Of a stretch of DNA of 50,000 nt, positions 12,321 to 22,817 are shown piece after piece. This DNA comes from Symbiodinium natans (Eukaryota; Sar; Dinophyceae; Suessiales; Symbiodiniaceae): NCBI GenBank assembly GCA_905221605.1, contig CAJNDS010002071.1, positions 132,501 to 182,500 of the forward strand, read 5' to 3'. Made by a program: the position numbers and the translations under genes. Position 1 is the first letter of the stretch; the number at the start of each line of letters is the position of its first letter. The notes below the pieces were generated by a model. The model did no database searches. It had not been told where the DNA came from and saw nothing but the letters and a program-made list of their open reading frames with translations.

Positions 12321-12693
12321 GGAAAGCTCCAAATCAGCACCGCGGAAGCGGTAACGGACCCTCCCTTGAAGTCTAGTCTGCGCCGCAGAAGCCACGCCGT
12401 GTCGAAAAAAGAGGAAATTAGAATGTTTGGTCATTAGATCGCGCAAGAAAGATCAAATCAGAAAACACAGAAAGCTCCAAATCAGCACCGCGGAAGCTCG
12501 AAACGGACCCTCCCTTAAAGCCCATTCTGAGCCGCGCAGCCACGCCGTGTCTACAAGAGAAAACTAGAAAGTTTGGTCATTAGGTCGCGCCGGAAAAACT
12601 AAATCAGAAAACACGGAAGGCTCCAAATCAGCACCGCGGAAGCTCGAAACGGACCCTCCCTTGAAGCCTATTCTGCGCCGCAGGAAGCCACCC
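12321..12693. repeat. Three ~147-bp tandem units
   Basis: Units begin at 12321, 12469 and 12615 (periods 148 and 146) with GGAAAGCTCCAAATCAGCAC and carry CACGCCGTGTC and GTTTGGTCATTAG. The third copy is cut at about 12693, where the CCCTAAA block starts. Copies are highly similar, with point and 1-3 base indel differences. Confidence 0.9.
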
Positions 12694-12696
12694 CCT

Positions 12697-12998
12697 CACC
12701 TTAAAACCCTAAGCCCTAAACCCGAAAAAACCCACAAGCCTAAAAAACCCTATAAGCCCTAAAAAAACCCGAAACCCAAAACCCTGAAACCTCTAAACCC
12801 TAAACCCTAACAAAACCCTAAACCCTGAACCCTGAAAACCCCTAAACCCTAAAGACCTCTAAACCTATACCCTAAACCCTAAATGAACTTAAACCCTAAA
12901 CCATAAAATATCCCTGACCCCTAAACCCTGAACCCTAGACCCTGAAAACCCCTAAACCGTAAACCCTACAAACCCCAAAGCCCTAAACCCTAAGAACC
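12697..12998. repeat. Degenerate CCCTAAA block
   Basis: About 300 bases of diverged CCCTAAA heptamers with CCCTGAA, CCCGAAA and CCATAAA variants on the plus strand. Confidence 0.9.
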
Positions 12999-13034
12999 AT
13001 TTACATAAGAATATAAACTGATAAGGCATATCTC

Positions 13035-13260
13035 TGGCTTTCCGGATAGGGTCTATCCTGAGGGTAGTAGGGGCCTATGGAAAATGGATAGGGGTCTATG
13101 CGGCACAGGGGGGTAGTATAGGGATACGGTCATGCATAGGGGTCTATGGAAAAATGGAAGACCCCTACGTATAGGGGTCTTCCGGAAAGTCGGCAGGGCC
13201 GAAAGGGGTCTGGCGCATAGGCACCTATCTAAAAACCCATGGGGTCTAATAGGGGTCTAT
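13035..13260. repeat. AGGGGTCTAT repeat cluster
   Basis: At least eight partial copies of (AT)AGGGGTCTATGGAAAATGG, some inverted (AGACCCCTA at about 13162). The stretch ends at the poly-C tract. Confidence 0.7.
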
Positions 13261-13262
13261 CG

Positions 13263-13336
13263 ACGCCTCCCCCTCCCCGCCCCGCCCCCCCCCCTCCCCC
13301 CCCCCCTTCCCCCCCCCCCCCCCCCAACCCCCCCCC
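13263..13336. repeat. Poly-C tract
   Basis: C-rich run (CTCCCCGCCCCGCCCCCC...) including about 16 consecutive C. Such tracts can form i-motif or G-quadruplex structures and are error-prone in sequencing. Confidence 0.9.
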
Positions 13337-13399
13337 AGGTACTCCCCTGTGGTTCATGGTGGGTTTTGCGTTCCCCCCTCACTGTGGTTCATGGTCTGT

Positions 13400-13695
13400 G
13401 GTTCATGGGTTTGTGGGTTAGGGGTTTAGGGTTAGGCCGAAGAGTTCAGGATTTTCACTCTGGTCCATTGTTCACTGTGGGTTTAGAGTTTAATTAGGGT
13501 TCAAGGTGTTTACAGCTTCCCCTCTCCCCCTTGTGGTTCGTGCTGAGTTTACGGTTCAGGGGTCAGGGTTGAAGCGGCTGAGGTTTCGGGTTTACCCTTC
13601 TCCCTCCTGTCGTTCATTGGTGGATTTAGGTTTTAGGGCTTAGGGTTCAGGGTTTGGGGTTTAGATTGAAGTTTCTCCGTCCCCCCCCCCCCCCG
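13400..13695. repeat. Degenerate TTTAGGG block plus poly-C
   Basis: TTAGGG/TTCAGGG/TTTAGGG phrases on the plus strand, opposite in orientation to the CCCTAAA block at 12.7-13.0 kb, ending in a run of about 14 C at 13681-13694. Confidence 0.8.
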
Positions 13696-15001
13696 GATCT
13701 ACGACTGTCAACATAGTTTTCGAAGGCGCCTAGCACGCGTCATGTTGGAGCCTCGCGCTTTCATATTCAGCCCTGCCCTGCGTCAAGTTGCCCCGGCGTC
13801 CATTTGGCTCCAGGTGGTTTGTCGATTGCAGCCTGGGTTCTCCGGATTCACGTTGGGTTGATTGAAGCCCCGTTTCCGATTCACGCTCCACTCGGCTGAC
13901 TACGGGGCACGCAACGTACGCAACATCCGGGGCTAATGTCAACGTTTTGCACGCAGCTCCATCCACAAACCAAACAAACCTGGCGGCTTCACAGAAGATC
14001 CTTCTGATGAACTGTGCCATCGGCGTAACTCCTCCTTACAATTGCAGCTTGGCTCTAGGTGCAGCAATACGCAGCATGAAGCTTGAACAGCGACGACCGT
14101 TAACCTGTGTGCTGCATCTCCTGTGGTGGCAACCTCTTATTTCTTATGCAACTTTGCAGTGCAAGGCTCCTGATCTCGCACAACACCAAGATCAAAGAGC
14201 CCTTGGGCGGGTGAACAGTGAGGGGTTTTGTTAAAGCACCCAAAGGTGTTTTGCATTGCATGCCAACCAAAGTACCAACTCCACTAAGATCATCAACCAA
14301 CAACGCCCAGCAAAAGCTGCAGAGCGAATGTCTCTCAAACAACGCTAGTAACATATGTTAGCACACACATGGTTTAGGAGCTGTAACACTGTGCCCGCAC
14401 AATGCTGCACAGACGTCGCAGCGCACAGGCAAGATGAAGATGGCAGTAGATCCTCGAACTGGACGCGAGCACAGGGGCCAGTAGCCAATGCCCGGAGCGA
14501 ATGCACCATCACAACTTGAGCTGCGAGGACAAGCCTGCTGGGCAACACTGCGCCAACGGGTTGTGGAAGCAGCCCAACTGGCTGCCTTAAGAAAACTAAT
14601 TCTGCTGAAGTCACTTTAGTTATCTAGTTGGTCTGTTGCTTTTCAGCAGGTCAGCAGGTCGCCACCAGCACTACTCTTGCCATTTATCCGATGTCGGCCA
14701 TTTCTTAAGTTGCTTCCCTCAGCCACTCTGCATCGGCGTCAGGTATGCAATGGCGGATCATGAGGTCTCAGACATCGCAAAACAACAATAACAAGGAATA
14801 GTTGCAAACAAAGGGCCACAGCCCATCGGCAGCCCAGGCGATCATAACTGAGACAACATGGTTGTCAGAAACGGTCGTTGCAATACGCTGCCGAAGATGC
14901 TGACAAAAAACTAAAGGAGGCAACGCGAAACATCAAGCAGCCACAAGCCTAGCCTTGACAAGTGTACACTCCAGCTCAGTTCGGTGGCATTAGAACTATT
15001 C
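13696..15001. other. No supported gene
   Basis: A minus-strand frame at 14614-14345 (TSAELVFLRQPVGLLPQPVG...) is mildly protein-like but has no AG|G boundary. Nothing else stands out. Confidence 0.35.
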
Positions 15002-15385
15002 TCAGCTGGGTCTCGGTTCGTTCTCCTTGCGCAAGAACAGCCGGGCCTCTCTGTCTGAGCAATCTATGTAGCTGCTGTCAACAATAGCTGCATAAACCTC
15101 GAAAGTCTGCAAACACACGCGTGAGATGTTGTAGTCCACCGTTGTTGTCGAAGTGGCTGCCAAATTATCACTTGGAGACACGGGCGACAAGGCAACGAGC
15201 AGGCTACGCCATGAGCCACCCAGGGCATGACGAACTCTCAGGAATGGTGCGGAATTCGTCACATGGGGCCGATGCATCTGGCTCTGCAGTGACTTTGGCT
15301 TGTGGCATTCGGGGCAGGTGGGAAGGTGGCAGGCCTCGAAGGCGAAATCGTAGACACTGTCCATCATCTTCCTGCCCATAAGCAC
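15002..15385 (-). CDS. Candidate exon(s) with CxxC zinc-binding-like motif
   Basis: Family not recognised. The minus strand is open from 15385 to a TGA at 15002. An AG|G acceptor (GGGCAG|G) precedes KMMDSVYDFAFEACHLPTCP and the next residues are ECHKPKS. The spacing C-x4-C-x2-C suits a small zinc site. The C-terminal part (VYAAIVDSSYIDCSDREARL, then FLRKENEPRPS-stop) also follows an AG|G and has a possible internal GC donor at GAGAG|GC. A second minus-strand frame over 15539-15204 stays open through the same bases (EDDGQCLRFRLRGLPPSHLP...), so which frame is used is unsettled. Confidence 0.4.
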   Translation of the reverse strand: MLMGRKMMDSVYDFAFEACHLPTCPECHKPKSLQSQMHRPHVTNSAPFLRVRHALGGSWRSLLVALSPVSPSDNLAATSTTTVDYNISRVCLQTFEVYAAIVDSSYIDCSDREARLFLRKENEPRPS

Positions 15386-15934
15386 TCAAGAACCACAAGC
15401 CCGATATGTGAGATGCCATGGAGCGTCTCTTTTCAGACGCACATGCATTCATACAAGAACTCTGCTTGCTCATCCCCTTGCGACCAGCCTGACCAAGTGG
15501 CCCAATTGCAGGTATCGGGAGTATGCCCTGATCAGGCACTTATGCTTCTCACAGGATGGGCCTGGGGGAGCACCAAGGAATCTACAACAGCCGCGTATCG
15601 TTGATTCACATTCCTTCGTCGCGAAATAACCTTCTTCGCTGAACAATTCATTTCGCGAAGCCTTCGCCAACCCATCGCCGCACATGCCTCTGATTTCTGA
15701 TCGAGCCCTTGAGCTCAAATGTCAAACTTAGTGCATTCCAGGCTTACGCAGAACTTACGAAGAAGTTTCGAGTGGGAACTTTGCGAGCTTCCCTTGAGTC
15801 TAATTCTCTCCCAACTGTGAGCTCAAATGCAGCCGCAAGCCGAGAAGCTGCTGGCAATTCTGCGCATTGTGCTACGTAAAATGTACTTTTGCAGTAGGGA
15901 GAGGTCCTTCCTTCAATGCATTTACAAGGACCAT

Positions 15935-16225
15935 TAGATGTTTCTTCAGTCCCTGGAGTGCCCAACCCTACAGAGAATCCCTGCAGTGAAGTCCTGGAGT
16001 GTCCAAACCACAGAGAACCCGGCACAAAATCCCAGAGAATCCCTGAGTGCCCAACCCCAGACTCTGGAGTGCCACAGTATCCGCGATCCGCGAGCGTCCA
16101 ACCCACAGAGAATCCCACACAAAATAACCCCAAAAGAATCCCTGGAGTGCCCAGCCCCAGAGGGTCCCGACGAGCGCTTAACCCCACAGTAGTTCCAGAG
16201 AGTCTCTGGGGCGCCTAACCCGAGA
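15935..16225. repeat. GAATCCCTGGAGTGCCCAACCCCAGA repeat array, part 1
   Basis: About eight diverged copies of a ~26-40 bp unit built from AGAATCCCTGGAGTG, CCCAACCCCAGA and (CA)CAAAATCCC. The array resumes at 16661. Confidence 0.85.
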
Positions 16226-16660
16226 TCTGAGTAATTAATACTAGACCAAGATGTATGGCGACACACAACACGCAACACAAATCGCGAGACGGACTTTTGT
16301 AAAATACCATCGTGGCGAGCTTCTACCGTTCCGAACGGTGAGAACACAAAATGGAAGAGCAACGGCACGGTGTTTCTGGATCAAGATGATGACGGGCGTG
16401 CTCCTGCAACATAAAGTTGCATGAAAAAAAGTCTCGAAAATGGACGCTAAACGACCACTTATGGATATTTAAAAAGCATGCCTCTGATCCTATACAGAAA
16501 ACCATCTGAAATTAATATTTTAAGAAAAAGAAAATGCTGTCCTGGTTTCTACATGACAGGATTGGCTACTGGCGTAGTGCTCTGTGGCTGTCGAGATCTG
16601 TCGAGCACGCCGGCTCTCCCGTCCTTTCTGGGCAGCTGCGCTTCTAGCTGCCGTCACTGA
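16226..16660. other. 435-bp unrelated segment interrupting the repeat array
   Basis: The array is split by AT-richer unrelated sequence. The 11 bases CTAACCCGAGA occur on both sides (16215-16225 and 16661-16671), which could be a target duplication or just the repeat unit itself. No terminal inverted repeats or coding frame are visible. Confidence 0.35.
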
Positions 16661-17010
16661 CTAACCCGAGAGTGTCCCCAGAGAAACGCTGGCGTGCCCA
16701 ACCCCGGAGGTAGTGCTGATATAGATAAACTTGACATCTATGACAACTTAGATGAAAATCAGAAAATACTTTTCACACACTTGTTTAAACTGCATAATCA
16801 TTCCGTTCAACAAGAAGCGAAAAAGCAAAAACGTTGTACTATCAATCTATGTAACGAATGGATTGAGCATTTCCCCAAAGAATCCCTTCAGTGCCCAATC
16901 CCAGAGTATTTCCAGAGTGACCAACCTCAGAGTATCTTCTAGAAAATTCCTAGAGTTGCCCGGCCGCAGAGGAGAGAATCCCTTGTGTGCCCAGCCCCAG
17001 AGTAGGACGC
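16661..17010. repeat. GTGCCCAACCCCAGAG repeat array, part 2
   Basis: Further copies of the 15.9-16.2 kb unit (at 16690-16706, 16873-16935 and 16975-17005), again interrupted by an AT-rich non-repeat stretch at 16710-16868. Confidence 0.75.
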
Positions 17011-17344
17011 GCCACAAATTCCATATCTGTCGCTGGCACGTAGATCCATCTGAGCAGAGCACTGGTTCACTGCGAAGCACAGGGCGCAGGACCTGACGCA
17101 GGGCTTCCGTCTCCTTTCTTTAAAATTTAAAGAATGGCTGAAGCGACGAGATGGCTTAAAGCGGTGCAGAAGGCGTGCGACTCTCAGAACCTGACATGAG
17201 GATGAACATCAACTCCACGTCGGACCACTCGAGCTCCTGAAGACTCAGCCTGGCACATCTGAGACATTCTGAGACCAACTGCAGAACAGAGAAGGTATAT
17301 TGGGCATGCCATGAAAGTGCCATGAATTTGCGGCCTCCACTCAC

Positions 17345-17428
17345 CCAAGTAGCCAGTGTTGTTAGCTGCATATGCCTGCGCCGAGGCTTGGCAATCATTT
17401 GGGACAAGGGCTGCTGCTCGTCTCACTC
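17345..17428 (-). CDS. Internal exon, unknown protein
   Basis: Defined by ACCAG|GA at the 5' side and TTGG|GTGAGT, a strong GT donor, at the 3' side. With two bases from the previous exon it encodes 27 residues, VRRAAALVPNDCQASAQAYA then ANNTGYL. The protein is not recognised. A further possible exon at about 17240-17195 has AG|GAGCTCGAG and a CAG|GT donor, and its two usable frames give either ELEWSDVELMFILMS or ARVVRRGVDVHPHVR. Confidence 0.5.
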
Positions 17429-17939
17429 CTGGTACTAGTAGTGCAGCTTGGCAAGCCAGCAGCTGAGCTTGCAGCACACAAGTGCAGGAGCAGGAGAAAC
17501 CAAAAATCTTTCCGCATCAGGACCTGGCTGCAACTTCAAGCTTGTCATGCACCTTTGACCTGATGGGTACCCATGCTTAGAGGCAGCATTAGTATTGACA
17601 CATCACACTCACTACACAAGATCTTAACACGATGGCGCAGTATCAGTCTAAGCCTTTGGGCCGACGGAGTGCGCAAGCCGAAGCCTTAGCAAGACATGCT
17701 GCGTTGCACGCACCCTATAATCATCTATCATATAAACAAAATGGGGGACCGAAAAAATTCTGTTTGCCTATTTATCTTGCTGTTGTACAGTGAAGCATTT
17801 CCACGTGGTCAACATCTCCAAATACTCTAAATTGGGTTGGCCTTGTTGTAAGTTGCCCAGATTGGTGACACACAACCTGTTCGAGCACTCAATTGCAATG
17901 TTCATCCTCTGCGGCCAAGGATGCCAAGTCAAAAGTGTC

Positions 17940-18290
17940 AAACGCCAAGCAAAGCAAGGCAAAGCAAGGCAAGGCAAAGCAAAGCAAGCAAAGCAATCCA
18001 ACAAAAGCAAGGCCGATAGAGCAAAGCAAAGCAAGAAGGACAGAAGAACAAAGCAAAAGAACAAAGCAAAAGAACAAAGCCAAACAGCAAAGCAAAAAAG
18101 CAAAGCACAGCAATGCAAAATCAATGCAATGCCATGCAATGCAGTGACAAAAAACAACGCAAAAACAAGCAAAGCAAATGAACAAAGGAAAAAGGCAAAG
18201 CAAAAACTGCAAAGCAAAGCAATGCAAAGCAAATCAAGGCCAAGCAAAGCAATGCAAAGCCAAGCAATGCACCGCAAAGCCATTCAAGGC
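17940..18290. repeat. (AAAGC)n pentanucleotide tract
   Basis: Imperfect AAAGC/AAGGC/AATGC units for about 350 bases. They read as Lys-Ala-Ser-rich or, antisense, Cys-Phe-Ala-Leu-rich frames of more than 100 codons that are not genes. Confidence 0.95.
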
Positions 18291-18299
18291 AAACGTATA

Positions 18300-20669
18300 G
18301 TATACGGCAGGCCAGCAAGAGTAAGAGTGAATACAAAGGAGTCAAATCACAACAAGATGCAAGCCAAGAGCAAATACAATAAAAGCTTCAAACCAGTGAG
18401 TCTAAATAGGCAAACAATGAGCGAAAGACAACAACAAAAACGAAAGAGGAAGAACCAACACGAACGATGGAAGGGTGCAGAAGGAGGTTCGAAGGAAGAA
18501 TCACGGGCACACCGCGAATGTCATCGTGGCGGAGCAACGATGCTGGGCAGCTGGCATCGTCAGCAAATACGACCCTTCAGGGTTGTAGAAGCGGCCTTAC
18601 TTTTGAAGCTCATGGTTCTGGTCAATGGGGGCAATGAGTTAGTCCCACCAAGATTGATCGTGAGGAGAGCTGCTTGATGGTGCAGCGAGTGCAGCAAACA
18701 CATCCAAACACCAAACCGTCAAGCTGAGTCGTCAGCTTGACGTAAGGGGCGGTATCGGAAGTCCATCTGCTGCATAAAGAGGGTAACCCCCAGCACCTGC
18801 TGTCAGAACAAGCACTGCAGCAGTCTTTGTGCAGTTAGCGCGGGACTACAGGCAACCTTCGTGGACTCATGCTAAGACATCTGGGGCCAAAGCCATAAAT
18901 GCCGCGAGCGAGCAGGCTCATGGACGAAGCACTTTTTCTGTGCCACTTGACTTAACCATGAGAAAAGCTAACAAGTGCGAGTATCTGGCATAGTGAGAAC
19001 AAGTACAGCAAATTCCACGCCATGAACACGTGGCACACCAACAAAACTGTTTGTATACAACTTCTTGAGTTGATAGCTCGTAACTAGTACTATGTGGCTG
19101 CTGCACCTTATCGGAACCTGAAGCACCTTAGAGACCTGCTTACAGGCGGGAGATGGCGGAGCACGAGCTGAGCTTCAGCTTCATGGCTCGTTTCTGCCTG
19201 AAGAACTATTCGGTTTGCACCAGTTTGCACCACCTGCCTCTGCTTTGAGCCAGATAGCAGTTGGCTCCACGGTTACACCGGTTACCGCGAGCCAAGCGCC
19301 TACCCTGCACAGTCCAAACTTGAAACACAGTCTGAAGTTTCTGAAGATGCTTGCCTGAATAACCCTGAAAACCCTTCACTATGCCTACTTCATCACATTC
19401 TGTTTCTTGCCATCAGCCTGTATGACTCAGATGATGATTTGCACACAAAAAGCAGCAGAAAACAACCACAAGAGAGCTTGGCGTGGCCGCATTGCTTGTG
19501 CGTGTCCAAAGTCCAAGCTTGTTTTCAACCACTTGTTGCCACGATGCGGGCTCAAAGCTGACTGCGCAAGCATGCCCGTGGAATGCGTAAGCAGAGTCTC
19601 AGACCCAGGCTGAGTGTTTCGAAATGTTCTGAAACGACCGCAGACATGATGTTCCCTTCTACATGGTCACGGACATGCCTGCTGCATCCCAGACTACTAA
19701 CTCTAAAGGTGCCGCGGTGAGCTACTCGCTGTAGGTATTTCGGCAACACTCGTCAGTCAGACGGCTTTTCTTGACGTGTGTATGGAGAGACAAGGTTGCA
19801 GGGCTGGTTGCTTGACTTGTAAATAAATGTAAATAACTTGTCGACGGTGAGGCTGTACGGAACTAACTAAACAAAACTGTGTAACACAAAGCCTTAACAT
19901 GCCTAAATGGAGTCCAAACGCCCTCTCATCGATTTACGTGGAACCTTGGTGCCAATTCTGTGTCACATTGTTCGCTGTAGCATCTGTGCGGGCAGCGTGA
20001 CGAAGATCTGTTTCAGAGCCTGTATAGGTATGTTGAAATGGATCCTAATTCCGGGAACTACCCATATCACCACTCATGAGTAAAAGGTTTGATGGATGTT
20101 GACGTGACAACTCCAGCTGCATCTAAGGCTGAGAGTCGGATAGAATGGCCAACGAATGCAAGGCCATGGACTCAAACCATAAAGAACTCCATAAAGAATA
20201 CTAGGCTTGCATAGGCTTGCTAAATCTGTCAACACATGTCCGGACAAGTCCACATAGAGAGCTGCGGAATCGGGTTTTTCTGACTAGGGTCAGGTTTAGG
20301 GCGAGGCTAGTGCACAGCACGGCGCCTGCAGCGACTTCAGGAGCCATGCTCCACAGGAAAAGTAGCGAGCTGTGCAAAGATTAGCCAAACAGCGGCACCG
20401 CTGGCAAGTCAAGTCGGGGCCTCTTCGTGTGGTTGCGACGACATTTGGCGCTTAAAATTTCAATGAGCAGCTGCCAGTATTTGGCAGTTATTGCTCGTCA
20501 TTACGCACCAATAACCTGCCTTCGCCCTCGAAAGTAAAGTCTGATCCAAAGGTTCCACGCTTGAGCACGCTGCAGGTGTCACGGGCTGGGAGGCAGGAAA
20601 GGCAGGGAAAGCCCCCACTGGCCCTCTCGGAACTGGCTACTTTCACGAGGAGTCAGGAGACCCCTTTGC
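18300..20669. other. No supported gene
   Basis: A plus-strand frame ending at 18677 (PFRVVEAALLLKLMVLVNGG...) is the only protein-like stretch. It continues out of the AAAGC tract, so its upstream part is an artefact. The rest shows no repeats or splice-supported exons. Confidence 0.35.
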
Positions 20670-20759
20670 CTTCCACTTGCGACTCCCGCCGGACCTCGTA
20701 GCAACGTGGGCCGTGGGACTGTGACAAATTGACAAACAACGTTTGATGCTCGCGCGGGC
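20670..20759 (-). CDS. Internal exon, unknown protein
   Basis: Starts after GAACGAG|GC and ends at GTGGAAG|GC, both boundary types used in this genome. It encodes 29 residues beginning PREHQTLFVNLSQSHGPRCY, followed by EVRRESQVE. The overlapping minus frame (ASIKRCLSICHS...) is less protein-like. Not recognised. Confidence 0.4.
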
Positions 20760-20919
20760 CTCGTTCACAAAGATCTGCATGCAGTGAGCGAACACTTGAG
20801 CCTGCCACTGGCGGGTACGCAGGTTCCATGACATTGTTGAAATTGTGTGGATTCTTCGACTTCATTTGCCAGCACCACCAGCCTGAAAGGTCTCTCGAGA
20901 ATAGCTTAACACTGTGCAA

Positions 20920-22600
20920 GCACCCCGCACCGTTTCCAGGTTCCGTGCTCCGCGGGCCTCCGCAACTTGTGCCTCAGCACCACCCCGCTCCACAGGAAAA
21001 CGGAGCGAAAGACACCTGGGACCATCGGGTAAGCATCAAAGGGCTCTCTGCTACAAGCCACGCAGCCCTCTCTTGATATCATTTTTCTGGCTTGCTCTGC
21101 TTTCTGCTGAGGTAATTCTGTAGCGCTCCTCATTTGTTCTTCCCAGCAATTCTCGGCCAACATCGCAAATCTTAAGTCACGATGGAAGTGGTTCTGGCTT
21201 CCACCTTCTGAACACGATCCCACAAAGGCTCATCAGGGGCACGCTGGGGCACGCGGAACGCAGAGCATTGTGGCATGTGCTCTGGGTCGAGCAAATAAGG
21301 CGCAGTTCTTGAGACGAGCTGGGCATCAGCACCAGCCCTTACAGTACAGCGATGGGTTGGTGAAGACCAACCAAACTTTGCCCTCCATTGGCAACCCTGG
21401 GATGATCTCAACAACATGTTCAAAGGCCTGAAGTGCCCTGAAGCTTCGTGATCCACATCCATGCTTCCATCTAGGGGCGTTCCAACTTCACACGTTAGTC
21501 TCTAGATTGGATGCTACCTGTCCATACCTGTCCCGTGTCTCTCCTCCTCCTGCTTCGTGCGAGATTTGAGCCTACAATGCCCCGTCCATATGTCGAGACT
21601 TTGCCCTGAACAAAACTTCTCCTCTTTAGTCGCCCTCGCCACTAGCCAGTGCCAGCACCCCAGCCCCGACAACACCTGCCGTCTGCGAGATGGACAACGG
21701 CACAGGAGGCATCTAAACCTGCAGCTGCACGTCAAACACTTACAAAGCCGATGCTGTAGCCTGACAAATCTCCCCAAGCATCTACAGATGGTAGTTATCG
21801 ATGTAGCATAATCGGAAGCTGGTTGCAGGCCATTGTAAGGAAGCACCAGGCCTGGCATAGTCGTCAGCTCTTTGGCTCTTTCGCTGCTTCCGGTGTACAC
21901 GGCAGAGACCTGCCGAAAGGGAAGAAACTAAAGTGTCAGAGAAGCCAAACAAGCAGCTGCGAGTTTGATGCTGAATGATGTTGCGAGCTACAGGGGCAGC
22001 AGTGCTCTGCGAAAATCTAGCTGACGCATAAAACGAGTATCCAACTCGTGCACACAGAGTATCGCAGCATGCAGACGAGCGTCCCACTCTTAAGAGCGAT
22101 CGTGCATTTCAGATGTTCAGCACGCCATGCACATTTTCCATCCTTTTCAAGCAAAAGAAGGAAAGTGCAAGTGCAAGTTGCCCACGAAGTGGACTGTGTC
22201 GCACCTTGGACATGCGTGTAGACTAGTGTAGACATGCATGTAGAAAAGACTGCCAACTGCGAAGCCGCGAAGCCCTATTCCAAACGACATGGAGAGCATG
22301 GAAGCAGTTTCGCAGTGAATGTCTCCGAGATTAGTCTGCGGACTGCCCACTACAGACTTGTCCACATGCCTAAGAAACAAGATGCAAGCAACGTAGCACA
22401 GGGTAGCTTTCGAGTTGAGCTCGCTTGCAAGACTCGAAGATATCGTCTGTCACAATGTGAACACTTGGCAGGCCAGTCACGCTAGCGGGCATGAAGAACC
22501 GATCAAGCAGCAAGCGGCAGCAGCTGCTGCTGCTTTTACACTGGAATTTCCAGCCTGGGCAGAAGAAAGGGCACCAAGAGCGTTGGAGATCTGTCAGGAC
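20920..22600. other. No supported gene
   Basis: Several frames of 70-128 codons on both strands, none with matching splice boundaries. No repeats. Confidence 0.35.
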
Positions 22601-22624
22601 ACGGCTCTGTTGGTGCTCATGAGC

Positions 22625-22735
22625 AATGGCAATAGTCTGTTTGCATCGGGGGCATTTCCCGGGCTCTTTTAGAGTTGCTGAGAAAGATACCCAAAGAAGT
22701 AGGTGCGGCCTGCCTGGTCATCCCGACCTTACCCC
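22625..22735 (-). CDS. Possible exon with CPRC zinc-site motif
   Basis: The minus strand reads LKEPGKCPRCKQTIAIAHEH and remains open on both sides. CPRCKQTI resembles the second half of a RING finger or a zinc ribbon, but the partner cysteines and a convincing AG|G acceptor are not seen (the nearest is ACCAG|GC at about 22711). It lies just beyond the stop of the gene ending at 22818. Confidence 0.25.
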
Positions 22736-22817
22736 AAAGACCGTCGCCGCACTGTTCCTCGAACTCCGGCGTTGGCCTCGATATGGAGATGGTGCAACTC
22801 ACTGCATCAACCATGGC

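Noticed and set aside
11586-12437. 283-codon plus-strand frame rich in Phe, Trp, Tyr and Ile, like a membrane protein
   Set aside because: It is the direct translation of the TATTGGTTTTC repeat, and all three plus frames give similar peptides.
17790-18677. 295-codon Lys/Ala/Ser-rich frame and its hydrophobic antisense frames
   Set aside because: Generated by the AAAGC pentanucleotide tract.
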